From Spartinivicinus ruber (GTDB taxonomy: Bacteria; Pseudomonadota; Gammaproteobacteria; Pseudomonadales; Zooshikellaceae), in contig NZ_CP048878.1 of assembly GCF_011009015.1 (NCBI RefSeq), forward strand, positions 1,587,001 to 1,651,000: a stretch of 64,000 nucleotides of DNA, read 5' to 3'. The position numbers and the translations under genes were made by a program. The notes under the pieces were generated by a model. It made no database searches. It was not told where the DNA came from and worked only from the letters and a program-made list of their open reading frames with translations. This document shows positions 16,693 to 25,865 of the stretch, piece by piece. Positions within the stretch are counted from its first letter, which is position 1. Each line of letters begins with the position of its first letter.

Positions 16693-17562
16693 ATGAACTT
16701 GAAATCTTTTGCTAAAACAGCTTTATTTTCAGCTACTTTGTTAGCACCTTTCACAGCTTCTGCATCTTTATTGCATTTTGACTTAATTCCTAGCACTGGT
16801 ATTTTTCAAAATGTATTAGACACTGATGGTGCTCCTATTGTAGCTACTAATACAGACTTAGGCGCTTCTTTTGAAAGTGAGTTAGTCTGGTCTGATGAAG
16901 GGGGTACTTCCAGTAGTTTAACCCTAAATACTATTAAATCAGTGGATATTACTACTGCAGGTAGCCCAGCATTACTGTCAACTATTACCCATAACAATAT
17001 GGTGCTGCAAACACCAGTAGCAACTTTGGCTAGTGGGCAAATATTTGGTGGTTTGAATTTAAGTAGTATGTTCTCGCTTGGTGAGGGAAGATATAAAGAA
17101 CTGCCTGGTAGCCCTACATTAGGTGAAGTAGCTGAAATGGTATTGGCTAGCCCTGATACACCAGCAATGTTGCCGGGTGCAGACATACCCAACTCTATCT
17201 TGAGCTTATTTAATTTCGTCTTTGATGAAACACTCAATAATGCATCTCCATGTCCCTATGGAGATCCAAACCCATGTGATGATGCATTCACAGCATTTTT
17301 ATTAGGAGATATTCCACTACCCATTCAAATTAAACTGATTATTGATAGCGAAGCTTATATGCTGACGATCTTTAATACCATAAATGATCCTACTGGTGAT
17401 TTTGCTAATGCTATAATGGATCAAATGTTTATTACAATGGAAGGTGAAGAAACAGTTCTATATACCTTTGCTCAGTTGATGTATGTCCCTGAGCCTGCCA
17501 GCTTAGGTATATTAGGACTAGGGTTGTTAGGCATGGCAGCAAGGAGAAGATTGTTAAGCTAG
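16693..17562 (+). CDS. PEP-CTERM surface protein (THxN-like)
   Basis: A 289-aa exported protein. The N-terminus is a Sec signal peptide (MNLKSFAKTALFSATLL...) with a likely cleavage after ASA near residue 22. The C-terminus is a classical PEP-CTERM sorting signal: VPEPASLGILGLGLLGMAA then RRR, which exosortase recognises and processes before surface attachment or release into exopolysaccharide. A THNN motif near residue 109 suggests the THxN family of PEP-CTERM proteins. The ATG at 16693 is preferred to an in-frame TTG at 16678 because GAGG precedes it at good spacing and it begins the signal peptide. No exosortase gene is in the window. Confidence 0.9.
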   Translation: MNLKSFAKTALFSATLLAPFTASASLLHFDLIPSTGIFQNVLDTDGAPIVATNTDLGASFESELVWSDEGGTSSSLTLNTIKSVDITTAGSPALLSTITHNNMVLQTPVATLASGQIFGGLNLSSMFSLGEGRYKELPGSPTLGEVAEMVLASPDTPAMLPGADIPNSILSLFNFVFDETLNNASPCPYGDPNPCDDAFTAFLLGDIPLPIQIKLIIDSEAYMLTIFNTINDPTGDFANAIMDQMFITMEGEETVLYTFAQLMYVPEPASLGILGLGLLGMAARRRLLS

Positions 17563-17586
17563 CTTCAAAGCAGAAGTTAACTACTC

Positions 17587-17614
17587 AAAGCGCAGCTTAC
17601 GCTGCGCTTTTTTG
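17587..17614 (+). terminator. Rho-independent terminator after PEP-CTERM gene
   Basis: AAAGCGCAGC (17587-17596), loop TTAC, GCTGCGCTTT (17601-17610) followed by TTTT. This is a strong 10-bp stem with a T run, 24 bases after the stop. Confidence 0.95.
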
Positions 17615-17659
17615 TTTGTGAAGTTGAATTTAAGAGTTTGTAGAAAGTAGATAGCACAT

Positions 17660-18921
17660 CACTGCTGTCCCATAAGATTGAAACAAAAAAGGCTTAAGTC
17701 CCCATAAGTTGTTACAATGAGAGTGCAACCAAACACTGCAAAACCAGAGGATTTAAGCCTTGGCTCATCGTAACACAATCTTGCACCAAATACTTCAGTT
17801 GCTTTCTAGACATGAGTTTGAATCACTAGCCAATCAGCATCATACGGGTCAACGGCTACGTAAAATGACTCGGTGGGGGCAGTTTGTTGCGCTATTATTT
17901 GGTCAACTCTCAGGTCGCAATAGTTTGCGTGACATCATTGATCACCTATCGATTCAGCAGCATAAACGCTATCACCATGGTATTGGAAATATCACCAGAA
18001 GTAGTTTGGCCCGTGTCAATGAACAGCAACCCGCTACGCTTTATGAAGCCTTGTTTTATAAGTTATTAAATAAATGTCATCATCATCGGCCAGGGCATAA
18101 GTTTCGTTTTAAAAATCCATTGTATTCTCTTGATGCATCAGTGATCGACTTGTGTTTATCCATGTTTCCTTGGGCAGATTTTCGAAAAAGTAAAGGTGCT
18201 ATCAAGTTACATGTTGGGTTTGATCATAATGGCTACTTGCCTGCATTTATGAGTATTACTGAAGGGAAATGTCATGAAATACAGATAGCACGCAGCCTTG
18301 ATCTCCCCAAGGGGAGTATTCTTGCTGTAGACCGTGGCTACACTGATTATCGCTGGTTTAATACTTTAAATGAGCAAGGAATCTTCTTTGTAACCCGACT
18401 AAAAAAGCAAGCCAAATACCGTGTACTAAAGCGCCAGCCTACCGACAATAGCAGTACAGTCACTTCTGATCAGCACATTCAGTTGACTAGCCAACAAGGG
18501 GCTGTTTATAAAGGTCATTTACGTCGTATCGGTTTTAAATGCCCAGAGACTGGCAACCAATATTACTTTTTAACTAATAATAGTAAGCTCGCAGCCAGCA
18601 CCATTGCAGCTATTTACAAAGAACGCTGGAAAATAGAGCTATTTTTTAAGTGGATAAAGCAAAACCTAAAGATAAAATCGTTTGTCGGTACCTCTAAAAA
18701 TGCCGTGTTAACCCAGATATGGGTAGCCATGTGTGCTTATTTGCTCGTCGCTTATCTAAAATTTTCTCATGGAATAACACTATCGATCACTCAAATAGCT
18801 CGACTCATGCAACTCACTTTGTTTGAGCGTAGAGAGCTTAAAGCATTATTTACACCCTCACCACCGAATAATACAGATGATCATAAGCAAATGAGGATGC
18901 TGTAAATGTGGGACAGCAGTG
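17660..18921 (+). mobile_element. Intact IS4-family insertion sequence
   Basis: A 1262-bp element. Terminal inverted repeats are CACTGCTGTCCCA at 17660-17672 and its exact complement at 18909-18921. It is flanked by identical 9-bp direct repeats ATAGCACAT (17651-17659 and 18922-18930), the target-site duplication. One transposase gene fills the element. Perfect ends and duplication suggest a recent insertion, downstream of the PEP-CTERM terminator. Confidence 0.93.
17760..18905 (+). CDS. IS4-family transposase
   Basis: A 381-aa DDE transposase, apparently complete. The N-terminal domain (HQILQLLSRHEFESLANQH) is the DUF4372-type found in this IS4 subgroup. Catalytic residues are D125 in LDASVID, D191 in VDRGYTD and E293 in the Y-x2-R-x3-E-x6-K signature (Y286 to K300). 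The start appears to be TTG at 17760 (MAHRN when decoded as Met), with AGAGG about 8 bases before it; no earlier ATG is in frame. The stop lies 16 bases inside the right element end. Confidence 0.92.
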   Translation: MAHRNTILHQILQLLSRHEFESLANQHHTGQRLRKMTRWGQFVALLFGQLSGRNSLRDIIDHLSIQQHKRYHHGIGNITRSSLARVNEQQPATLYEALFYKLLNKCHHHRPGHKFRFKNPLYSLDASVIDLCLSMFPWADFRKSKGAIKLHVGFDHNGYLPAFMSITEGKCHEIQIARSLDLPKGSILAVDRGYTDYRWFNTLNEQGIFFVTRLKKQAKYRVLKRQPTDNSSTVTSDQHIQLTSQQGAVYKGHLRRIGFKCPETGNQYYFLTNNSKLAASTIAAIYKERWKIELFFKWIKQNLKIKSFVGTSKNAVLTQIWVAMCAYLLVAYLKFSHGITLSITQIARLMQLTLFERRELKALFTPSPPNNTDDHKQMRML

Positions 18922-18998
18922 ATAGCACATATATTTGAATATTATCAGCGGTAAATTAAACTGTAAGATAAGCTAATTACTTTCATTAGGCTACTAAA

Positions 18999-19739
18999 AT
19001 GTATAAAATATTATTGACCTGGCTAATTTTTTTACCAGTTTTAACTTCAGCTGAACCGATTTCTATATCTACAGGAGAGTGGCCACCTTTCACAGACTCG
19101 AAAGCTAATAACCATGGAATAGGCCTCCAAATTGTTAAAGAGTCATTTGGTAATGTAGGGCATGATGTGACATTTAAATTTTTTCCTTGGAAAAGAGCAT
19201 ACTCAGTTGCTAAAGACGCTGAATATCAAGCCAGTGCTATTTGGGCAAAGAATGATGATCGAACAGTAGATTTTTATTACTCTGATCCTGTCATAGATAA
19301 TGAGACTGTCTTTCTGTATTTAGAAGGAACAGTGTTTAATTGGGAAACACTAGCTGACTTAAAAAAATATAAAGTAGGAATTACAACAGGATATAGTTAT
19401 GGCCAAGAATTTGATACTGCAGTTAAGAACTCTGTATTTTCAGTAAGTACTATCACGAGTGACTTGCAAAATATTAAGAAACTATTAGCCGGTCGTATAG
19501 AGGTTTTTCCAATTGAAATCAATGTAGGCTACTCAATCATAAAGTCCAACTTTCCAGCTGATAAAGCAGCTAAAATAAAACATCATCCCAAAATACTAAA
19601 TACAAGCCCTACATACTTGATAGTCCCTAAGAAGTTAGGTGAGGAAAAAGCCAAAAAAATTGTTAATGACTTTAATAAAGGCCTAAGTATGTTGAAAGAA
19701 AAGGGACGTTATAAAGAAATTCTTAATAGTATTAGATAA
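18999..19739 (+). CDS. Periplasmic substrate-binding protein, SBP_bac_3 type
   Basis: A 246-aa exported protein with a signal peptide cleaved after TSA near residue 18. The mature protein begins ISISTGEWPPFTDSK, the pattern of amino-acid-type solute-binding proteins, with IGLQIVKESF, then SAIWAKNDDR and FYYSDPVIDNETVFLY and a C-terminal FNKGLSMLKEKGRYKEI. No permease or ATPase gene is adjacent, so it may serve a distant transporter or act as a sensor-like orphan. The ligand cannot be predicted. It ends shortly before a hairpin shared with the convergent lpxR-like gene. Confidence 0.85.
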   Translation: MYKILLTWLIFLPVLTSAEPISISTGEWPPFTDSKANNHGIGLQIVKESFGNVGHDVTFKFFPWKRAYSVAKDAEYQASAIWAKNDDRTVDFYYSDPVIDNETVFLYLEGTVFNWETLADLKKYKVGITTGYSYGQEFDTAVKNSVFSVSTITSDLQNIKKLLAGRIEVFPIEINVGYSIIKSNFPADKAAKIKHHPKILNTSPTYLIVPKKLGEEKAKKIVNDFNKGLSMLKEKGRYKEILNSIR

Positions 19740-19743
19740 TACT

Positions 19744-19766
19744 AGCCTTTGGTTCAAAGGGCTTTA
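19744..19766. terminator. Hairpin between convergent genes
   Basis: AGCCTTTG (19744-19751) pairs with CAAAGGGCT (19755-19763) with one bulged base, followed by TTATTAG. It lies right after the binding-protein stop and before the end of the convergent LpxR-like gene. Confidence 0.5.
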
Positions 19767-19794
19767 TTAGATTAGTGAAGCTTTAAACTAACAA

Positions 19795-20838
19795 TTAAAA
19801 TAGTTGCCAAAAAGATACTGATAAAGAACCATAGCTGTGAGAGTGTGGTTGTTTTTTAAACTCTCTAGTGCGAAATACTTTGGCAAAAGATAATTTTACA
19901 TTCTTTATAGTAACACTGAGCCCAATAGAAGCATCCGCAACCCATGGCTCTTTGTCAACAGAATGGCTATCTCTGAAGGTATTGCCATCAAGAAAAATAT
20001 CTCTACCTACCAGGCGAGAGTCAACGGAAGCAAATAGATGGATGCCGAATCCATCTGTTAATTTCCAGCCTTTACCTGGAGCACTATTATCTCCTCCAGG
20101 TCGTACTGACGAAGTGCCAAAGTCATCAGGAATTTTCCAACCACCACGAACCTCAAAACCAGCATTTAAATAGGTTGATACATTACCTAAAGCACCACCA
20201 GCGTGTAATACCGCGTCGTAACCTATACCATAATTAGCTGTTTGTGAAATAAATTTATGCTTATGTTCATAAAGCGCAATAAAGCCTGGTTCATTTTTTA
20301 ACTGATTATCCCAACCATTAAACTTGTCAAATCCTCTTAAATCATGGATAAAGTCTTGAGTTTCTTGGGCAAAAGAAAGTGGGCCAACAACACCAAAATT
20401 CAGTTCAATAGTATCTAATTGATATTCTGAACGAGCGTGATAAGCGGCACCAAAATAAAGCCACCCTGCATAAGGACGCTGATCGTTGATTAGGTCTTTT
20501 CGCGCTATATCTTCAGGGGTATACATGACTTGGGCAAAAGATAATACAATATTATGATTAACTTTCATTTTAGGGTGAAAGAAAGTTAGTTGCTGGTTGA
20601 TGTAACTAAACCAGTCAGGAAATTGTTCATCTTCCTCGAAACTTTTTAAATTAGGAGAAACTAAAGAAAATCTGGTGCCGTTGGTATAGTTTTGATCTGT
20701 TTCAGCAAATAAGTCATTTTCAAAATAAAAGTTGCCCGTCCATAGTTTTTCTGACTCTGCATAATTTTTTTTTGAAAAAAAGCATAAATATAGAGTGACT
20801 GTTACCAGTAATATTTTATTAATGTTACAGAAAGGCAT
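19795..20838 (-). CDS. LpxR-like outer-membrane lipid A deacylase family protein
   Basis: A 347-aa protein of the DUF2219/LpxR family. LpxR removes the 3'-acyloxyacyl group from lipid A in the outer membrane. A signal peptide (KILLVTVTLYLCFF, cleavage near residue 28) is followed by GNFYFENDLFAETDQNYTNG, the strongly conserved N-terminal block containing the Asn/Asp and Thr positions important in LpxR. Alternating amphipathic strands fill the rest, and it ends on an aromatic residue (FWQLF), as outer-membrane beta-barrels do. No lipid A biosynthesis genes are adjacent. Function as a lipid A deacylase is family-based. Confidence 0.85.
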   Translation of the reverse strand: MPFCNINKILLVTVTLYLCFFSKKNYAESEKLWTGNFYFENDLFAETDQNYTNGTRFSLVSPNLKSFEEDEQFPDWFSYINQQLTFFHPKMKVNHNIVLSFAQVMYTPEDIARKDLINDQRPYAGWLYFGAAYHARSEYQLDTIELNFGVVGPLSFAQETQDFIHDLRGFDKFNGWDNQLKNEPGFIALYEHKHKFISQTANYGIGYDAVLHAGGALGNVSTYLNAGFEVRGGWKIPDDFGTSSVRPGGDNSAPGKGWKLTDGFGIHLFASVDSRLVGRDIFLDGNTFRDSHSVDKEPWVADASIGLSVTIKNVKLSFAKVFRTREFKKQPHSHSYGSLSVSFWQLF

Positions 20839-21300
20839 ACTTAAATCTTCTGTTGTTAAAATCCTAACTAGTATAGTAGAGAAGCTCGTTATATAAATAC
20901 TATAAGTAGATGAGAAACTATATTCGATAGATATTATATGGATGTTTCTGTTACATAAACTATTTTTTGTATAGTCGTCACTTATTGGTAAGATAATCCA
21001 GTGAGATAATGTTTGTGGTGCTAGTGACTGTTAATGTGATATATCGCTACTTTATTTTGTTGCTAAGCTTATGTATTTGAATAAAAAATAATTGAATGTT
21101 GTTCGAAAAATACTAAAGTTGTCGTGTTTATTTGCGTGAATAATTTGATGCCAAAAAAATGGTATTCATTGTGAGTAATAAGTATGTAGCAACTGCAAGT
21201 GAATTCAATTTTTGTCTATCATTGAATACTTTTTTGAAATTATGGGAAGAGTATAAACTCATAATCACAAAAAAATGTTATAAGCTGTAATATTAAAAAT
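20839..21300. other. AT-rich intergenic region, nothing recognised
   Basis: About 460 bases upstream of the LpxR-like gene and before the decayed sigma factor. It is strongly AT-rich with no frame long enough to suggest a gene; it presumably includes the promoter of the minus-strand gene. Confidence 0.4.
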
Positions 21301-21307
21301 ATCCGTC

Positions 21308-21636
21308 CTTGGTTGAGTTTTAATGTATTGACCTATATAGAAACAATCAACGCCAATCGACATTAGTTAAACAGGTATTATGTTTGCCAGACATGCTGCT
21401 CTTTGTTACCAATAGCAGTGAGGATTTAGAAGATTTTACTATTCAAAATGATAACTATGAACAAGTTATGCAATGTCTTAATAGGTTACCAGAAAACTTA
21501 AAGTCAGTCCTTGTCTATCGGTTTATTGAAGGGGAGGTACCCTGAAATTGCCTTTCGGCTTAACCCTGCCCAGCCTACAGTAAGAAAACATATTCAGCTT
21601 GGGCTGAGTAAACTCAAGCAGCTTGCGGTAGCGTGA
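21308..21636 (+). pseudogene. Decayed ECF/FecI-type sigma factor remnant
   Basis: Translation in two frames gives a recognisable sigma-70 region 4. The first frame reads CLNRLPENLKSVLVYRFIEGE and then stops at TGA (21543-21545). Shifting by one base near 21536 continues YPEIAFRLNPAQPTVRKHIQ and then LGLSKLKQLAVA before a stop at 21636. The EIA...TVRKHI helix-turn-helix pattern is FecI-like. Upstream, a short stretch resembling the end of region 2 is broken by further frame changes, and no full N-terminus remains. No FecR or TonB receptor gene is nearby. It is a non-functional remnant. Confidence 0.65.
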
Positions 21637-21789
21637 CTGCTTTCAAGTAAGTGGGAAGGGGAGGGACTAAACAGGCTAACTTGCTGCCCTTAATTCCATT
21701 TAGTATGTAGGCGACTTGGGACAGCAAGCTAGTGGGTTACTGCAACCATAAATGGATCTGTTTTCTTTTATATTAGTTGCTTTTTGATG

Positions 21790-22020
21790 TTAATTCACTT
21801 GTTCTGCCAGTTGTCTTACTGCTTTTAAGGCTATGGGCTCAAGCTCTGACTGACGCTCTTGCAAACCTTGAATGATTTGGTCTTTCATTGGTCTTGCCCA
21901 GAACCGGTTGATGTGGTTAGCCACGGCAGCTGCTGCCTGTTCTGGGGCATGCTGGTGAGACAAATTGGCAGCAATATGGTTGGCCATATTAATTAGCTTT
22001 TCGAGATGAGTGTTACTCAT
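21790..22020 (-). CDS. fdsD: Formate dehydrogenase delta subunit FdsD
   Basis: A 76-aa protein matching FdsD, the small subunit or chaperone of soluble NAD-dependent formate dehydrogenases. Typical features are the N-terminal LINMANHIAANLSH, the conserved AAAVANHINRFWARPMKDQI block and the C-terminal LEPIALKAVRQLAEQV. It is the last gene of the fdsG-fdsB-fdsA-fdhD-fdsD operon, 60 bases after fdhD. The protein probably assists cofactor insertion or assembly; its exact role is less settled than that of the other subunits. Confidence 0.9.
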   Translation of the reverse strand: MSNTHLEKLINMANHIAANLSHQHAPEQAAAAVANHINRFWARPMKDQIIQGLQERQSELEPIALKAVRQLAEQVN

Positions 22021-22080
22021 TGATAGTGCTCCATAATTGATTTAAGTATTATTTAGCAATTTAATTTGTAGTTGTTATTT

Positions 22081-22992
22081 TTATTTATATGCTTGGTTAT
22101 AGATTACATGCCGATTGCCGCGAGCGAAAGCAATTAAATTCAATCCTGCGTACTTTGCCTGACGAACGGCTAAATATGTAGGAGCAGAGGCAGCAACTAA
22201 CGTACAAACACCAAGCTGACAAGCTTTGTGAACCATTTCATAACTGGCACGGCTAGAAACAAGTACGAAACCTGTGGTGGTATTAATACTGGACCGTGCT
22301 AGTGCACCTAATAACTTATCTAAAGCATTATGTCGACCAACATCCTCTTTCACCAGCTGTATGTTTCCAGTAAGGTCACACCAGGCTGCGGCATGAACAG
22401 CACCTGTTAAAGTACGTAAATGTTGATGTTGGGCTAAAGTATTTAAACCAACTTGTATTGAATTATGTGTTGGTAATGGTTGGGGAGTAAGAGGCTTAAC
22501 TTGCTGTATAGCTTGGTCTAGTGACTCAACACCGCAAAGCCCACAACTGGTTCTGCCGGCAAGTTGGCGACGTTTGTGCTTTAATTGGTTAAAGCATTGT
22601 GAGGCAAGGTTTATCGCCACTTCAAGTCCCTGTGAGTGGTTAATAATGTTAATGTCGTATATAGCTTCAACTTTGTCTGCAATCCCTTCAGACAGGCTAA
22701 AGCCTAAAGCAAAATCTTCTAAATCTTGTGGTGTTACCATCATTACTGCATGAGATATCCCATTGTAGCTCATGGCAATGGGGATTTCCGCCGCAACTTC
22801 ATCTTCAAACTGTTGTATACAGCCCTGCTGCCACTCAGTAATTTCCATTGTCTGGTGGCTGAGAGTGTAGTCTGTTAGCTCACTGTTTATCAAACTGCTA
22901 TCCAGTGAAAAATCATCTTGCCATTGGCTTTCCAAGGCTTTGTTGACTTTGCTCAAACTTACAACAGATAATTTATTATTCAAGTTGCTCAA
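22081..22992 (-). CDS. fdhD: Formate dehydrogenase sulfurtransferase FdhD
   Basis: A 303-aa FdhD/FdsC protein, which transfers sulfur from a cysteine desulfurase to the molybdenum cofactor before insertion into formate dehydrogenase. The catalytic double-Cys motif is RTSCGLCG near residue 158, followed by the conserved VKEDVGRHNALDKLLG block and SSRASYEMVHKA. The N-terminal 50 residues are more variable than usual. It sits between fdsA and fdsD in the operon, 27 bases after fdsA. Confidence 0.94.
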   Translation of the reverse strand: MSNLNNKLSVVSLSKVNKALESQWQDDFSLDSSLINSELTDYTLSHQTMEITEWQQGCIQQFEDEVAAEIPIAMSYNGISHAVMMVTPQDLEDFALGFSLSEGIADKVEAIYDINIINHSQGLEVAINLASQCFNQLKHKRRQLAGRTSCGLCGVESLDQAIQQVKPLTPQPLPTHNSIQVGLNTLAQHQHLRTLTGAVHAAAWCDLTGNIQLVKEDVGRHNALDKLLGALARSSINTTTGFVLVSSRASYEMVHKACQLGVCTLVAASAPTYLAVRQAKYAGLNLIAFARGNRHVIYNQAYK

Positions 22993-23019
22993 ATTAAAAC
23001 ACCACTTAAAGCCTTACTT

Positions 23020-25863
23020 TTATGAATTTGTTGGTAAAAACTCCAGTTGTTGTTCAGTAAAACGTTGAAACTGCTGCTGCCAGTTAGATGGCTTGGCTAC
23101 TTTGCTAACTTGCACCGCAGTTACCTTATACTCTGGGCAGTTGGTGGCCCAGTCTGAGTTATCTGTGGTTACTACATTGGCACCACTGGCTGGATGGTGG
23201 AAAGTAGTGTACACCACACCAGGTTGAACGCGCTGAGTGATTTTGGCACGTAATACTGTCTCACCTGCACGACTTTTGATGCCTACCCAGTCACCCTCAT
23301 TAATACCACGATCTTCGGCATCATGTGGATGTATTTCTAACAGGTCTTCCTGGTGCCAGGAGACATTTTCTGTGCGACGGGTTTGTGCGCCAACATTGTA
23401 TTGGCTAAGAATACGACCAGTAGTGAGCAATAAAGGAAACTTCCGGCTAGCACGTTCTTCAGTGGCCACATATTCAGTGATAGCGAACCAGCCTTTACCT
23501 CTCACAAAGGCATCAGTATGCATAATTGGAGTACCAGTGGGCGCGGACTCATTACATGGCCACTGAATGCTGCCCAGCTTGTCGAGCTTTTCATAGTTAA
23601 CACCAGTAAAAGTTGGCGTGAGTGAGGCAATCTCATCCATTATTTCTGATGGGTGGTTATACTGCATCTCATAACCAAGTGCTTTGGCTAATGCTACAGT
23701 GACCTCCCAGTCTTCTTTACCCGCTAAAGGTGGCATGACTTTACGTACCCTTGATATCCGTCTCTCGGCATTAGTGAAGGTACCGTTTTTTTCTAAGAAA
23801 GATGCACCGGGTAAAAATACATGGGCAAACTTGGCGGTTTCATTTAGGAAAATATCCTGCACTATCAGACACTCTAAGCCTTTTAATGCAGCCTCTACAT
23901 GGTGGGTATTGGGGTCAGACTGAGCAATATCTTCTCCCTGGCAATAAAGGGCTTTAAATTCACCATTAATTGAGGCGTCAAACATATTAGGGATGCGTAA
24001 GCCCGGCTCATTATCGAGAGTAACCCCCCAGACCTGCTCAAACTGTTGTCTAACTGTATTATCTGATACATGTTGATAGCCGGGTAATTCGTGAGGGAAA
24101 CTGCCCATATCGCAGGAGCCCTGCACGTTGTTTTGGCCTCTTAATGGGTTAACCCCCACTCCTTCACGGCCTACATTACCTGTTAACATTGCCAGGTTGG
24201 CAATGCCCATTACCATGGTAGAGCCTTGGCTATGCTCGGTAACCCCTAACCCATAATAAATCGCACCATTATTGGCCTTTGCATAAAGCCGCGCAGCCTG
24301 ACGCAATTCTTCGGCGGGAATGCCGGTAATATCCTGGGTGTTTTCTGGTGAGTGGCGCTCATTACTAATAAATGTTTGCCACTGTTTAAATGCCTCTGTA
24401 TCACAGCGCTTAGCAATAAACGATGGGTTATGTAGTCCTTCTGTGCAAATGATATGGGCCATTGCATTAATAAACGCTACATTTGTGCCAGGCCTTAGTT
24501 TTAGGTGATGGGCTGCTTGGATATGGGGGCTTTTTACCAAATCAATCTGACGCGGGTCCACTACAATTAACTTTGCGCCTTCCCTTAACCGTTTTTTCAG
24601 TTGCGAGCCAAATACAGGGTGGCCATCTGTGGGGTTAGCCCCAATTACCATGACAACATCGGCATATTTAACTGAAGCAAAGGTTTGGGTACCGGCAGAT
24701 TCCCCTAAGGTCATTTTTAACCCATAACCAGTTGGGGAGTGACAAACCCGGGCACAGGTATCCACATTGTTGTTGCCAAATACGGCACGCACTAACTTCT
24801 GGACTAAGAAGGTTTCTTCGTTAGTACAACGAGAGGAGGTGATGGCCCCTATACTACCGCGACCGTATGTATGTTGAATGGAAGACAGTTTGTCAGCTGC
24901 AAATTGCAGTGCCTCTTCCCAGCTGACCTGCTGCCATGGCTGGTCGATTGACTCGCGAATCATTGGGGTAGTTATGCGGTCTTTATGGGTAGCATAACCA
25001 AAGGCAAAACGACCTTTAACACAAGAGTGCCCCTGGTTGGCTTGGCCCCCCTTATACGGCATCATCCGGATAACTTGGGTACCTTTCATTTCGGCTTTAA
25101 AGCTGCAGCCGACACCACAATAGGCACAGGTTGTCACTACACTGTGTTCTGGCTGACCATGCTCAATAACACTGTTGTCCATTAAGGTAGCAGTGGGACA
25201 GGCTTGCACACAAGCGCCGCAGGAGACACATTCTGAATCCATAAAGGCCTGGTTTTGCCCAGGTGAGACTTTTGATTCAAAGCCGCGGCCTTGAATAGTT
25301 AGGGCAAAAGTACCTTGCACTTCGCTACAAGCTCTGACACAACGAGAGCAGACAATACATTTGCTGGGATCAAAGGTGAAATAAGGGTTAGAAGTGTCCT
25401 TTTCGGCAGCTAAGTGATTATCGCCATCAAACCCGTAACGCACTTCTCGTAATCCAACATCCCCTGCCATATCCTGTAATTCACAGTCACCATTACTGGG
25501 ACAAGTGAGGCAGTCGAGGGGATGATCAGAGATATACAGCTCCATCACGTTACGGCGTAATTTAGCGAGCTTTTGCGTTTGGGTGTTAACCACCATACCT
25601 TCGGCTACAGGTGTTGTACAAGAGGCTGGGTAACCACGACGGCCTTCAATTTCCACAGCGCATAAACGGCAAGAGCCGAATGCTTCCAGTGAATCGGTAG
25701 CACATAATTTTGGGATATTAATATCAACTTCAGCAGCTGCTCTTAGTATGGATGTGCCTTCAGGTACGGTAACAGAAACGCCATCTACCACCAAACTAAC
25801 TCGTTTTTCGGATAGCTTGGGGGGAGTGCCATAATCTTTATTGGGATCAAAATATTCTAACAT
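23020..25863 (-). CDS. fdsA: NAD-dependent formate dehydrogenase alpha subunit
   Basis: The 947-aa catalytic subunit that oxidises formate to CO2. From the N-terminus: a 2Fe-2S ferredoxin domain (KLCATDS..FGSCRLCAVE, about residues 53-70), the His/Cys 4Fe-4S site (DHPLDCLTCPSNGDC), two 4Fe-4S ferredoxin motifs (CIVCSRCVRAC and CVSCGACVQAC), the catalytic-domain 4Fe-4S motif (CAYCGVGC) and the bis-MGD domain. The metal-ligand region reads CARVCHSPT, so the active site uses cysteine rather than selenocysteine. The C-terminal molybdopterin-dinucleotide-binding domain contains LTTGRILSQYN. The gene follows fdsB by two bases, so the subunits are co-translated. Confidence 0.96.
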   Translation of the reverse strand: MLEYFDPNKDYGTPPKLSEKRVSLVVDGVSVTVPEGTSILRAAAEVDINIPKLCATDSLEAFGSCRLCAVEIEGRRGYPASCTTPVAEGMVVNTQTQKLAKLRRNVMELYISDHPLDCLTCPSNGDCELQDMAGDVGLREVRYGFDGDNHLAAEKDTSNPYFTFDPSKCIVCSRCVRACSEVQGTFALTIQGRGFESKVSPGQNQAFMDSECVSCGACVQACPTATLMDNSVIEHGQPEHSVVTTCAYCGVGCSFKAEMKGTQVIRMMPYKGGQANQGHSCVKGRFAFGYATHKDRITTPMIRESIDQPWQQVSWEEALQFAADKLSSIQHTYGRGSIGAITSSRCTNEETFLVQKLVRAVFGNNNVDTCARVCHSPTGYGLKMTLGESAGTQTFASVKYADVVMVIGANPTDGHPVFGSQLKKRLREGAKLIVVDPRQIDLVKSPHIQAAHHLKLRPGTNVAFINAMAHIICTEGLHNPSFIAKRCDTEAFKQWQTFISNERHSPENTQDITGIPAEELRQAARLYAKANNGAIYYGLGVTEHSQGSTMVMGIANLAMLTGNVGREGVGVNPLRGQNNVQGSCDMGSFPHELPGYQHVSDNTVRQQFEQVWGVTLDNEPGLRIPNMFDASINGEFKALYCQGEDIAQSDPNTHHVEAALKGLECLIVQDIFLNETAKFAHVFLPGASFLEKNGTFTNAERRISRVRKVMPPLAGKEDWEVTVALAKALGYEMQYNHPSEIMDEIASLTPTFTGVNYEKLDKLGSIQWPCNESAPTGTPIMHTDAFVRGKGWFAITEYVATEERASRKFPLLLTTGRILSQYNVGAQTRRTENVSWHQEDLLEIHPHDAEDRGINEGDWVGIKSRAGETVLRAKITQRVQPGVVYTTFHHPASGANVVTTDNSDWATNCPEYKVTAVQVSKVAKPSNWQQQFQRFTEQQLEFLPTNS

Positions 25864-25865
25864 GT

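Noticed and set aside
16610-16693. TTAGGGTT/AACCCTAA long-range pairing enclosing two hairpins before the PEP-CTERM start, like a riboswitch
   Set aside because: The sigma-54-type promoter lies inside the first part, so the left arm would not be transcribed. No known riboswitch consensus fits.
16361-16796. Two minus-strand frames opposite the PEP-CTERM gene start
   Set aside because: They overlap the promoter and signal peptide of a well-supported gene and show no domain.
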